NCBI GenBank assembly: GCA_021787665.1
Contig: JAJYLN010000012.1
Span: 1-64,000 of the forward strand
Origin: a bacterium
GTDB lineage: Bacteria; JAMCPX01
Length of the DNA stretch: 64,000 nucleotides
Direction: 5' to 3'
Notes under the pieces: generated by a model
The model's input: only the letters and a program-made list of their open reading frames with translations
What the model was told of the DNA's origin: nothing
The model's database searches: none
Position numbers and translations under genes: made by a program
In this document: piece by piece, positions 34,175 to 41,447 of the stretch
Layout of the letters: each line of letters begins with the position of its first letter
Position numbering within the stretch: position 1 is the first letter of the stretch

Positions 34175-34789
34175 CTACGCGGCAGTAATCCTGTTTACGG
34201 ACTCCACCGCCTTCTGTCTCTCCCCGTCTATGAACATGAGCAGCCCGTCCATAATCCTATCGAACTCGCTCCGGAGCACGTCGAGCTCGTGCTCGTCGAA
34301 CTCAGCCAGCACATAGTCAGCCGTCTCTTCCTGATTGTCCGGTCTGCCGATGCCTATCCTGATACGGTAGAACGCCCTTGTGCCGAGCTTCCCGACAATG
34401 GACTCGATGCCCTTGTGCCCGGCGCTGCTCCTGTCATAGCTGAATTTTACCTTGCCGGTCGCGATGTCCACATCGTCGTGCACGACAACGATGTCGCGCG
34501 GTACCAGCCCGAATTCCTTCATGGCGGCGTGGAGCGCGGTGCCGCTCAGGTTCATGTAGGTGAGCGGCGCCATCAGCAGGACGACGCGATCCTTCACCTG
34601 CCAAACGCCGGTCAGGGCGTTGAACTGCTTCTTTTTGATCGGGACGCCGAACCGGTCGCTGAGGGCCGACAGGAACAGAAAGCCAGCATTATGCCGTGTA
34701 AGCTCATAGCGGCGTTCAGGATTCCCCAGGCCCGCGAGTATGAGGCCCGGCGCATGTGCGGGTTCCGATGCTCGGTGGAAACCAAACAA
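34175..34789 (-). CDS. pth: Peptidyl-tRNA hydrolase
   Basis: 204 residues. LILAGLGNPERRYELTRHNAGF carries the catalytic His (RHNAGF), and PLTYMNLSG, HDDVD and GHKGI follow as in all bacterial Pth. It recycles peptidyl-tRNA released from stalled ribosomes. About 15 extra residues precede the usual start, with the ATG 7 bases from the rplY stop. Position after rplY and prs is the common bacterial order. Confidence 0.95.
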   Translation of the reverse strand: MFGFHRASEPAHAPGLILAGLGNPERRYELTRHNAGFLFLSALSDRFGVPIKKKQFNALTGVWQVKDRVVLLMAPLTYMNLSGTALHAAMKEFGLVPRDIVVVHDDVDIATGKVKFSYDRSSAGHKGIESIVGKLGTRAFYRIRIGIGRPDNQEETADYVLAEFDEHELDVLRSEFDRIMDGLLMFIDGERQKAVESVNRITAA

Positions 34790-34795
34790 GAGGGC

Positions 34796-35554
34796 TTACT
34801 TCGATTCCTTCTTTGGCTCTTTCTTGGGCTCCGGCTTTTCTTTCGCCTGCGGGGCAGCCAGCTTCGTATCCTTGGCAGCCTCCTTGCCCTCTTCCGCGGG
34901 TTGTTCGCCTTCCCTGGCTTCCTTGCCTTTCTTTATGACCTCAGGCTCCGCAGTTGTGGCCTCCGCGACAACAGGCTGGACGATCGCCTCTTCCTTGGCC
35001 GGGATCATGACATGGACAACGGGCGTCTCCGGACTGTCCATGAACTCTATTCCCTTGAGAGGATTGATGTCCTTCACGTGCAGCGTGTGCCCGATGTTGA
35101 GCTGCGAGACGTCGATCTCGATGTGTCTTGGGATCGCGGTAGGCAAACATTTGATGTTCAGCTCCCTCGTAACGATCTGGAGTATGCCGCCGAGCTCTAT
35201 GCCCTTCGCCTTCCCCGTGACGAGCACCGGGGCCTTCGTCTTTATGGCCTCCTTCTCCGAGACCTCGTAGAGATCCACATGCAAAAACTCGTCCGTCACG
35301 ATGTGCCTCTGAATTTCCTTTATGAGCGCGAGCTTCTGGCCGGCATCGCCGTTGTCTTTGATGTTTACCCTGAGTATCTCGTTACTGCCGGCCTTTATAA
35401 TCTTCTTCAGGCTTTCGACGGGTATCGCCACATGGACGGTGTCGTGGTGTTTGCCGTAGATAACCCCCGGTACTTCTGCGCGACCCCGTATGCTTTTCGC
35501 CTTCTGTTTCCCAAACTCTGTCCTTCGCTTAACGTCAATGATGAGCTCTTCCAT
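34796..35554 (-). CDS. rplY: 50S ribosomal protein L25 (Ctc/TL5 form)
   Basis: 252 residues. The N-terminal L25 domain (about 1-92) binds 5S rRNA and the TL5 C-terminal beta domain extends to about residue 185. The last 65 residues are a Lys/Glu/Ala/Pro-rich, probably disordered tail. ATG at 35554 follows AAAAGGAG; a much longer upstream frame does not look like protein. Located between prs and pth, the same order as ctc in Bacillus. Confidence 0.94.
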   Translation of the reverse strand: MEELIIDVKRRTEFGKQKAKSIRGRAEVPGVIYGKHHDTVHVAIPVESLKKIIKAGSNEILRVNIKDNGDAGQKLALIKEIQRHIVTDEFLHVDLYEVSEKEAIKTKAPVLVTGKAKGIELGGILQIVTRELNIKCLPTAIPRHIEIDVSQLNIGHTLHVKDINPLKGIEFMDSPETPVVHVMIPAKEEAIVQPVVAEATTAEPEVIKKGKEAREGEQPAEEGKEAAKDTKLAAPQAKEKPEPKKEPKKESK

Positions 35555-35571
35555 TTTCTTCTCCTTTTGAT

Positions 35572-36519
35572 TCATACGAACAACGAACTCACGGATGTCT
35601 CCTCGTGGATGCGGATGATCGCCTCCGCGAGCAGGTGTGCTATGCTCTTGACGACGATCTTCCTGCACGCTGCGGTCAGCTCGTTCGGCCGTATGGTATC
35701 CGTCACGATGAGTTCGGACATCGATGAGCCGTTGATCCTTTCGATCGCATTGCCGGACAGCACCGCGTGCGTCGTGCACCCGAACACCCGTGCGGCCCCG
35801 TTCTTTATGAGCGCCTCCACGGCCTGTGTCATCGTACCGGCCGTATCGACGATATCGTCGACGATGAGCGCGTTCCTGTCCCGCACATCGCCGATAATAT
35901 TCATGACCTCCGACACGTTGGGTCCGGGGCGTCTCTTGTCGATGATCGCTATGGACGCATCGAGCCTCTTTGCGAACGCCCTGGCCCTCTCCACGCCGCC
36001 GGCGTCGGGAGACACCACGACGATGTCCCTGTCGATCCTCCCCTTGATGTACTCGAGCAGGACAGGCATCGCGAAGAGGTTATCCACCGGTATGTTGAAA
36101 AATCCCTGGATCTGACCCGCGTGCAGATCGACGGTCAGTATCCGGTGGGCGCCCGCCGTCGTCAGGAGGTCCGCCACGAGCTTTGCCGATATGGGGGTCC
36201 TCGGGTTTACCTTCCGGTCCTGCCGTGCATAGCCGTAGTAGGGAATCACCGCGGTCACCCGCTTCGCCGACGCCCTCTTGAGCGCATCGATCATGATCAG
36301 CAGCTCCATGATGTGGTGGTTACCGGGTATGGAAAGAGACTGGACGGCGAATACATCCATTCCCCTGACGTTCTCGTTGATCTCTATCCTGCTTTCCCCG
36401 TCGCTGAAGGTCTTCACCATCGCGTCTCCGGGATAGAGGTTGAGGTCCTTGCAGATGTCCTCCGAAAGCTTCCTGTTCGAGCTGCCGCTGAATATTTTTA
36501 AATTCTCATTCATTTTCAT
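35572..36519 (-). CDS. prs: Ribose-phosphate pyrophosphokinase
   Basis: 315-residue PRPP synthetase. It shows FSDGESRIEINENVRG, YYGYARQDRK (ATP loop), the DLHAGQIQGFF site and the PRPP loop DDIVDTAGT, as in class I enzymes. It supplies PRPP for nucleotides, His and Trp. The gene starts only 10 bases after the 3' end of tRNA-Gln, so the tRNA and prs probably share a transcript that is processed. Confidence 0.96.
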   Translation of the reverse strand: MKMNENLKIFSGSSNRKLSEDICKDLNLYPGDAMVKTFSDGESRIEINENVRGMDVFAVQSLSIPGNHHIMELLIMIDALKRASAKRVTAVIPYYGYARQDRKVNPRTPISAKLVADLLTTAGAHRILTVDLHAGQIQGFFNIPVDNLFAMPVLLEYIKGRIDRDIVVVSPDAGGVERARAFAKRLDASIAIIDKRRPGPNVSEVMNIIGDVRDRNALIVDDIVDTAGTMTQAVEALIKNGAARVFGCTTHAVLSGNAIERINGSSMSELIVTDTIRPNELTAACRKIVVKSIAHLLAEAIIRIHEETSVSSLFV

Positions 36520-36529
36520 TGTCCCATAC

Positions 36530-36600
36530 TGGGGCGGGAGGATTCGAACCTCCGCATGGCAGATCCAAAGTCTGCTGACTTACCGCTTGTCTACGCCCCA
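36530..36600 (-). tRNA. tRNA-Gln (anticodon TTG)
   Basis: A 71-nt cloverleaf can be drawn. Acceptor stem TGGGGCG/CGCCCCA, anticodon stem GCAGA/TCTGC with loop CTTTGGA, T arm GGAGG-TTCGAAT-CCTCC. The anticodon TTG occupies 36566-36568. The CCA tail is not encoded. Position between spoVG and prs, 10 bases from the prs start, is unusual and suggests processing from an operon transcript. Confidence 0.95.
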
Positions 36601-36671
36601 AATAAGCAAACGCACTTCCCCGTGTCGCCCCCGCGGGATCCCGTCCAGACTCGCGTCCCCTACCCCCGGCA

Positions 36672-36968
36672 TCAGGCCTCCACCTGCTCCGGTGCGGGGT
36701 CTTCTCCGGTACCTTTCTCGATCCTCCTCTTGTATGCTCCGATTACCGTGTCCTCGATCTTCTGTCTCGTCTCGTTGTTCAGCGGATGGGCTATGTCCTT
36801 GAAGCTGCCGTCCTTCATCTTTTTGCTCGGCATGGCAACAAACAGGCCGCTGTCACCGCTGATGACCCTGAGGTCTCTGATCACGAAGCAGTTGTCCAGA
36901 ACAATGGTCGCAAATGCCTTCAGTCTCTCCTCGTTGACCGAGAACACCTTAACCTCTGTAATCTCCAT
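36672..36968 (-). CDS. spoVG: SpoVG family RNA/DNA-binding regulator
   Basis: 98 residues. The start MEITEVKVF and the segments VLDNCFVIRDLRVI and FVAMPSKK are the family's hallmarks. SpoVG proteins bind RNA or DNA and regulate varied processes; outside spore-formers the role is unknown. The gene sits 16 bases after ispE and before tRNA-Gln and prs, which mirrors ispE-spoVG-(glmU)-prs-ctc-pth of Bacillus. Confidence 0.94.
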   Translation of the reverse strand: MEITEVKVFSVNEERLKAFATIVLDNCFVIRDLRVISGDSGLFVAMPSKKMKDGSFKDIAHPLNNETRQKIEDTVIGAYKRRIEKGTGEDPAPEQVEA

Positions 36969-36984
36969 ACCCGTTTACCTCCTT

Positions 36985-37905
36985 TTAAACGCCCCGAACT
37001 TTGTACACCGACGCGTATTCCTCCGACGCCTTCTCAAGCGCCGCCTCAGCTTCCTGCTCTCCAGGAAAGATCCCAAAGACACAGGACCCGCTACCGGTCA
37101 TCATCGCCGCTCTCGCTCCAAGGGATAGGAGTCTCTCCTTTATGGTCTTAATCACCGGTGCATATACGCCGGTACCCCTCTCCAGGTCGTTCCGAAGACA
37201 CCTCATAATATCATCCTCTCTGTAGATTGCAAGATCGCACATAGAGGGTACGGTGTTTTCTGTCAATATTTTTATCTGCGAATATGCCCCTGTCGTAGAT
37301 ATACCGAAATCCGGCTTTACGACGACGTAGTGCAGCGGACATTCGATCCTGACCGGTCTGATGGTATCGCCCCTGCCGCTCGCCAGCGCTGCGCCTTCGA
37401 TCATAAAGAAGGGGACATCGGAGCCCACCCGCTTCGAAAGCTCGAACAACTGCCCGTCCGAGTACGACGGCATGATCCGGTTCAGCGCCTTCAAAACACA
37501 GGCCGCATCGCTGCTTGCCCCTCCCATGCCTGCCTCCACCGGGATGTGCTTCTCTATCTCAATGCTGACCTTTCTTTTCTTCAGGTCACGAAGCCCGAAG
37601 AACAGCTCCGCTGCCGTGTACGCGGTGTTCCTCCGGTCAACGGGTATGCCGCCGGTGGCGCCGGGCGTACCCTGAACACCGGCCCGGTCTTCTCCCTTGT
37701 CTGCCGGCGCCTGCCGACCCTGACCGGTCAGGGTGCTGACGCGGATATCGATCGTGCTGCCCTCTTCAACGGATACAGAAATCCTGTCATAGAGGGACAC
37801 CTTCTGCATGAGCGAAACTATATTGTGGTAGCCGTCGTCCCGCTTACCGATGATATAGAGAAACAGATTGAGCTTCGCGGGCGCGAGCGATGCGGACAGG
37901 TCCAT
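36985..37905 (-). CDS. ispE: 4-diphosphocytidyl-2-C-methyl-D-erythritol kinase
   Basis: 306-residue GHMP kinase of the non-mevalonate isoprenoid pathway. KLNLFLYI near the start and the ATP loop PVEAGMGGASSDAA (about residue 120) are intact, as is the C-terminal MTGSGSCVFG. About 28 extra Gly/Pro/charged residues (near 60-88) are inserted before the IPVDRRN segment, probably a surface loop. ATG at 37905 lies 4 bases after the bactofilin stop. Confidence 0.93.
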   Translation of the reverse strand: MDLSASLAPAKLNLFLYIIGKRDDGYHNIVSLMQKVSLYDRISVSVEEGSTIDIRVSTLTGQGRQAPADKGEDRAGVQGTPGATGGIPVDRRNTAYTAAELFFGLRDLKKRKVSIEIEKHIPVEAGMGGASSDAACVLKALNRIMPSYSDGQLFELSKRVGSDVPFFMIEGAALASGRGDTIRPVRIECPLHYVVVKPDFGISTTGAYSQIKILTENTVPSMCDLAIYREDDIMRCLRNDLERGTGVYAPVIKTIKERLLSLGARAAMMTGSGSCVFGIFPGEQEAEAALEKASEEYASVYKVRGV

Positions 37906-37909
37906 GGTC

Positions 37910-38293
37910 TCAGGAGACTTCCTTAACGATGGCGGACTCCTTGCCCCTGTCCATGGTAGAGCTGCCGTTGAACAGTGCACCCTCTTCTACGGTAAGAGAG
38001 GGGGCATGGATGTTGCCGGAAAACCGGCCTTTTCCCTTTATCTCGACCTTATCACTCGCCGTAATGTTGCCGCTCATCTCGCCGTTGAGGATGAGGGAGC
38101 TCGTCTCTATCTCTGCCTCTATCTTCGCCGACTCTCCGATAAGCAGCTTCCCCTTTGACTGGATGTTGCCCTTGAAGGTGCCGTCTATCCTCACGACGCC
38201 GTCGAACACCAGCTTCCCCTCGAACGTGCTTTCCCTGCCTATTATCGTATGGATCTCTTCCCGCTTTACGTCGTTCTCTTTCTTCTCAAACAT
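37910..38293 (-). CDS. Bactofilin
   Basis: 127 residues. A single bactofilin domain (about 20-115) made of short beta repeats with the IIGRESTFEGKLVFDGVVRIDG start. These proteins form nucleotide-free filaments that scaffold envelope enzymes or chromosome-segregation factors. ATG at 38293 follows GGAGGTATACC. It lies 10 bases after parB; in Myxococcus bactofilins work with ParAB, so a link to segregation is plausible. Confidence 0.9.
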   Translation of the reverse strand: MFEKKENDVKREEIHTIIGRESTFEGKLVFDGVVRIDGTFKGNIQSKGKLLIGESAKIEAEIETSSLILNGEMSGNITASDKVEIKGKGRFSGNIHAPSLTVEEGALFNGSSTMDRGKESAIVKEVS

Positions 38294-38303
38294 GGTATAC
38301 CTC

Positions 38304-39170
38304 CTACTGCTTCGCCCGTATGATATCCAGAATCCTGTCGAGGTCGTCGATGGAGCTGTAGTGGATCTCGATCCACCCCCTGCTGCCGGTGTGGCTGATC
38401 CTGACCTTTGCGGCAAAGCGCCTCCTCAGCTCTTCTTCCATCGCGCCTATCTGAACGCTCTGCTCGTCCGGCCGCCCGGGCCCCGGCGCGCCCTTTGTTC
38501 CGCGGCCCCTCTGCCTGGTGTAGCTCTCCGCCCCTCTCACGGTCAATCCCTCGTCCCGTATCTTCCTGAAGAGCTTAATCTGCTCCTCCAGCGTCCCGAG
38601 CGCAAGGATGGCCCGTGCATGCCCAGGGGTGATGCCGTTGCTCCGCAGAGCTTCCATTATCTCCCCGGGCAGCTTCAGCAGCCGTATGGCGTTCGTCACG
38701 GTCGTTCTGTCCTTACCGACTCTCCTGGCAACTTCGATCTGGTTCAGCCCGAAGTCGTCCGTGAGTCTCCGGAAGCCCTCGGCCTCCTCGATCGGGTTTA
38801 TGTCTTCCCTCTGCAGGTTCTCAATCAGGGACAGGAAGAGCTGGTCCTTGTCGTCCACTTCCTTTATAACGACGGGCACCTCTTTGAGACCTATCTTCCT
38901 CGCCGCCCTCAGCCGCCGCTCCCCGGCTATCAGTTGATATCCCTCGCCGACCGATCTGACGAGCAAGGGCTGGAGAATGCCGTTTGCCCGTATGGACTGG
39001 GCGAGCTCCTCGATGGTCTCCTCATGGAACGACTTCCTCGGCTGCTGACGGTTGACGGATATCTTCGCAATGGGGCACATACGGTATCCCGTACCGGATG
39101 CCGGCTCCTTCGCCTTCACGGGTATAAGCGCCGACAGTCCCCTGCCCAGGGCGTTATGCTTTTTTTCCAT
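38304..39170 (-). CDS. parB: Chromosome partitioning protein ParB
   Basis: 288 residues. The N-terminal GRGLSALI box stimulates ParA. The CTP-binding ParB domain has GERRLRAAR, and ENLQRED with a helix-turn-helix (QIEVARRVGKDRTTVTN) follow. The C-terminal dimerisation segment closes the protein. A Gly/Pro/Arg-rich linker lies near residues 215-235. It overlaps the parA stop by 17 bases. No parS site (TGTTTCACGTGAAACA) was found in the window by eye. Confidence 0.95.
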   Translation of the reverse strand: MEKKHNALGRGLSALIPVKAKEPASGTGYRMCPIAKISVNRQQPRKSFHEETIEELAQSIRANGILQPLLVRSVGEGYQLIAGERRLRAARKIGLKEVPVVIKEVDDKDQLFLSLIENLQREDINPIEEAEGFRRLTDDFGLNQIEVARRVGKDRTTVTNAIRLLKLPGEIMEALRSNGITPGHARAILALGTLEEQIKLFRKIRDEGLTVRGAESYTRQRGRGTKGAPGPGRPDEQSVQIGAMEEELRRRFAAKVRISHTGSRGWIEIHYSSIDDLDRILDIIRAKQ

Positions 39171-39954
39171 GGTTTGCAGTTATCCCCTTTTCCTTATGCT
39201 TGAGGAGCAGCTCCTTCGCCATCTCGATGTAGCTCGTCGCACCCTTCGACGTGATATCGTACAGCAGCACGGGTTTCCCGAAACTCGGTGCCTCGCTGAG
39301 CCTCACGCTTCTCGGTATCACTGTCTTGAACCGCAGGGACGCAAAATGCCGGTCGATCTCCTCCTTTACCTGAAAGGAAAGGTTATTTCTCGGGTCGAAC
39401 ATTGTCAACAAAATGCCTTCTATCTTGAGCTGATGGTTTATATTCTCTGTAACGAGCTCCACGGTCTTCAGGAGTTGACCGAGGCCCTCCATGGCATAGT
39501 ATTCGCACTGGAGCGGGATGATGATGCTGTCCGATGCCGTGAGCGCATTGACGGTGAGCAAGCCGAGGGAAGGTGGACAGTCAATGATAATGTAGTCGTA
39601 ATCGTCGGCTGCCTCCTTCAACGCATTCTTCAGCCTCGTCTCTCTGGAAATGACGTTTATCAGTTCTATCTCCGCACCGATGAGCTCCTGGTTCGCGGGT
39701 GCGATCCGGAGAAACTCGAGTTCCGTCTGCCTGACGATTTCGCCCATCCTGGCCTTACCGATGATCGTATGGTATATGTTCTTGGCAACACCGTCCCTGC
39801 TGATATTGTACCCGCTCGTCGAGTTGCCCTGCGGGTCGAGGTCCACGAGCAGGACGCGACGCTCTGCAACTGCCAGGCTTGCAGAGAGGTTCACTGCCGT
39901 CGTTGTTTTGCCGACCCCGCCTTTCTGGTTCGCTATGGAGATGATCCTTGCCAT
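39154..39954 (-). CDS. parA: Chromosome partitioning ATPase ParA/Soj
   Basis: 266-residue deviant Walker ATPase. The start MARIISIANQKGGVGKTTTAVNL holds the signature Walker A. DLDPQGN and DCPPSLGLLTVNAL follow. It forms a gradient on the nucleoid that moves ParB-parS. First gene of the parA-parB-bactofilin-ispE group; divergent from the release-factor-like gene with 115 bases between them. The usual neighbours mnmG and rsmG are not on the other side. Confidence 0.95.
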   Translation of the reverse strand: MARIISIANQKGGVGKTTTAVNLSASLAVAERRVLLVDLDPQGNSTSGYNISRDGVAKNIYHTIIGKARMGEIVRQTELEFLRIAPANQELIGAEIELINVISRETRLKNALKEAADDYDYIIIDCPPSLGLLTVNALTASDSIIIPLQCEYYAMEGLGQLLKTVELVTENINHQLKIEGILLTMFDPRNNLSFQVKEEIDRHFASLRFKTVIPRSVRLSEAPSFGKPVLLYDITSKGATSYIEMAKELLLKHKEKGITANHGKKA

Positions 39955-40069
39955 AGATCCCCTTTATGTCAAAACATCACGGGCATGTCAATGCGACAGA
40001 AGACCACGCACGCGTCTCTTGCAGGGTTGAAGAATAAGTCCTATAAAGATCCGAGGACCTACACGGCCT

Positions 40070-40477
40070 ATGATCAGCACCAGTAAAGAACAGGTGATTG
40101 CAGAAAGGATGCGGACCCTCGGTATTCGAGAGGAGGACATCGTGGAGAAATTCGTCCGCTCCCGGGGACACGGGGGACAGAACGTCAACAAGACATCCAC
40201 GTGCGTCTATCTCAGGCATGTCCCGACAGGGATCGAGATCAAAATGCAACGGGACAGATCCCAGTACGTCAACAGGATACTTGCAAGGAGCCTGCTGGCC
40301 GATAAGGTCGAGGCGTTGGTACTCGGGGAGGAGAGCCGGGTCCGGCAGGAGATCGAAAGAATCCGACGGCAGAAGAAGCGGCGATCGAGGCGCGCAAAGG
40401 AGAAAATACTGAGGAACAAGAAGTGCCAGTCCGTAAAAAAGGGGTTGCGAGGTATGGTGCATGAAACCGATGAATAA
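40070..40477 (+). CDS. Small release-factor-like peptidyl-tRNA hydrolase (ribosome rescue type)
   Basis: 135 residues. One release-factor domain with the GGQ motif (RGHGGQNVNKTST, near residue 34-46) that triggers peptide release, then a long basic helical tail (RRQKKRRSRRAKEK). There is no stop-codon recognition domain. The build matches RF-like rescue factors such as ArfB, mtRF-R and the bacterial PrfH-related group, which rescue stalled ribosomes. Which subgroup is unclear. It overlaps the start of pncC by 17 bases. Confidence 0.85.
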   Translation: MISTSKEQVIAERMRTLGIREEDIVEKFVRSRGHGGQNVNKTSTCVYLRHVPTGIEIKMQRDRSQYVNRILARSLLADKVEALVLGEESRVRQEIERIRRQKKRRSRRAKEKILRNKKCQSVKKGLRGMVHETDE

Positions 40478-40997
40478 TGCGGCCATGGATACCCTTTCCA
40501 GAAAACTCGGGGCATCGCTGCTCAAACGAGGCAGGACCCTCTCGACCGCAGAGTCGTGCACCGGCGGTATGGTCGCAGAGGTCATTACCGATGTCCCGGG
40601 TAGCTCGCGGTACTTCGTGGGAGGCGTGGTGGGCTATTCGAACGGGGCCAAGGCAGGAGTACTGCGCGTGGGCAGGGGTCTCCTCGCCAGGCACGGCGCG
40701 GTATCGAAAGAGGTGGCCGGCGCAATGGCGAAGGGCGTCAAGCGGCTCATGCACACGGACTGCGCAATAGCGGTCACGGGCATTGCCGGACCGGACGGCG
40801 GTACGGCCCGGAAGCCTGTGGGGCTCGTCTACATTGCCGTTGCAGACCGGGGGAAGGTCCATATTCAAAAATTTATCTTCAAAGGAGACAGGCACGCCAA
40901 CAGGGAAATGGCCACACGTAGAGGCATCAGGATGCTGATGGCACTCCTCAGGTCCTGCCCCCCCCGGCCTTCTCGATGCGCAGAAGCTTCTTCTTGA
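40461..40997 (+). CDS. pncC: Nicotinamide-nucleotide amidase (CinA C-terminal domain only)
   Basis: 178 residues covering just the CinA C-terminal domain. TAESCTGGMVA carries the catalytic Ser, GVVGYSN and VTGIAGPDGGT complete the active site. It converts NMN to nicotinate mononucleotide in pyridine-nucleotide salvage. The final 17 residues lie in sequence that also encodes, antisense, the end of ogt, and are probably not conserved. It is translationally linked to the rescue-factor gene. Confidence 0.9.
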   Translation: MKPMNNAAMDTLSRKLGASLLKRGRTLSTAESCTGGMVAEVITDVPGSSRYFVGGVVGYSNGAKAGVLRVGRGLLARHGAVSKEVAGAMAKGVKRLMHTDCAIAVTGIAGPDGGTARKPVGLVYIAVADRGKVHIQKFIFKGDRHANREMATRRGIRMLMALLRSCPPRPSRCAEASS

Positions 40998-41433
40998 TCT
41001 CTACCCCTGAACTGAATCCTCCGAGGGATCCGTTTGCCCGTACGACCCTGTGGCATGGGATGATGATCGGGACAGGGTTCCTGCCAAGGCTGTTCCCTAC
41101 GGCGCGTGCCGCCCTGGCACTCCCCAGAGCCGAGGCGAGCTGCTGGTAACTTACGGTCCTGCCGTAGCGGACCCTGCGCACTTCCTCCAACACGAGCCTG
41201 GTAAACCCCGAGACAGCGGTCATGTCGACCGGCACTGAGAAGTCTTTCAGGAGGTGCCGGGCATAGAGTCTGAGCTCCTTCGCAGCCTTATCGAGAATCA
41301 GGTGCGTGGCAGCGCAAGAAGCACCACCGCCCGCTCCGTGCCTCCTGCCCCTCAAAAACGTAATGCCTTTCACGCCGGCGTCGGACGCCGTAATCCTGAT
41401 TCGACCGAGCACAGGGATGGTCACGAAAGCCAT
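40948..41433 (-). CDS. ogt: Methylated-DNA--protein-cysteine methyltransferase
   Basis: 161-residue suicide repair protein for O6-alkylguanine. The acceptor Cys is in IPCHRVV, the DNA-binding helix contains YQQLASALG, and the Arg finger is in SARAARAVGN. A poorly conserved N-domain of about 75 residues precedes it. ATG at 41433 lies 15 bases after the secA stop. The 3' end overlaps pncC, which is on the other strand, by 50 bases. Confidence 0.92.
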   Translation of the reverse strand: MAFVTIPVLGRIRITASDAGVKGITFLRGRRHGAGGGASCAATHLILDKAAKELRLYARHLLKDFSVPVDMTAVSGFTRLVLEEVRRVRYGRTVSYQQLASALGSARAARAVGNSLGRNPVPIIIPCHRVVRANGSLGGFSSGVEIKKKLLRIEKAGGGRT

Positions 41434-41447
41434 GGAGGACTTCTGGC

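Noticed and set aside
34160-36115. 651-codon frame opposite pth, rplY and prs
   Set aside because: Also a shadow; the minus-strand genes have complete motifs and ribosome sites.
37890-39203. 437-codon frame opposite bactofilin and parB
   Set aside because: Antisense artefact of biased codon use; no homology seen.
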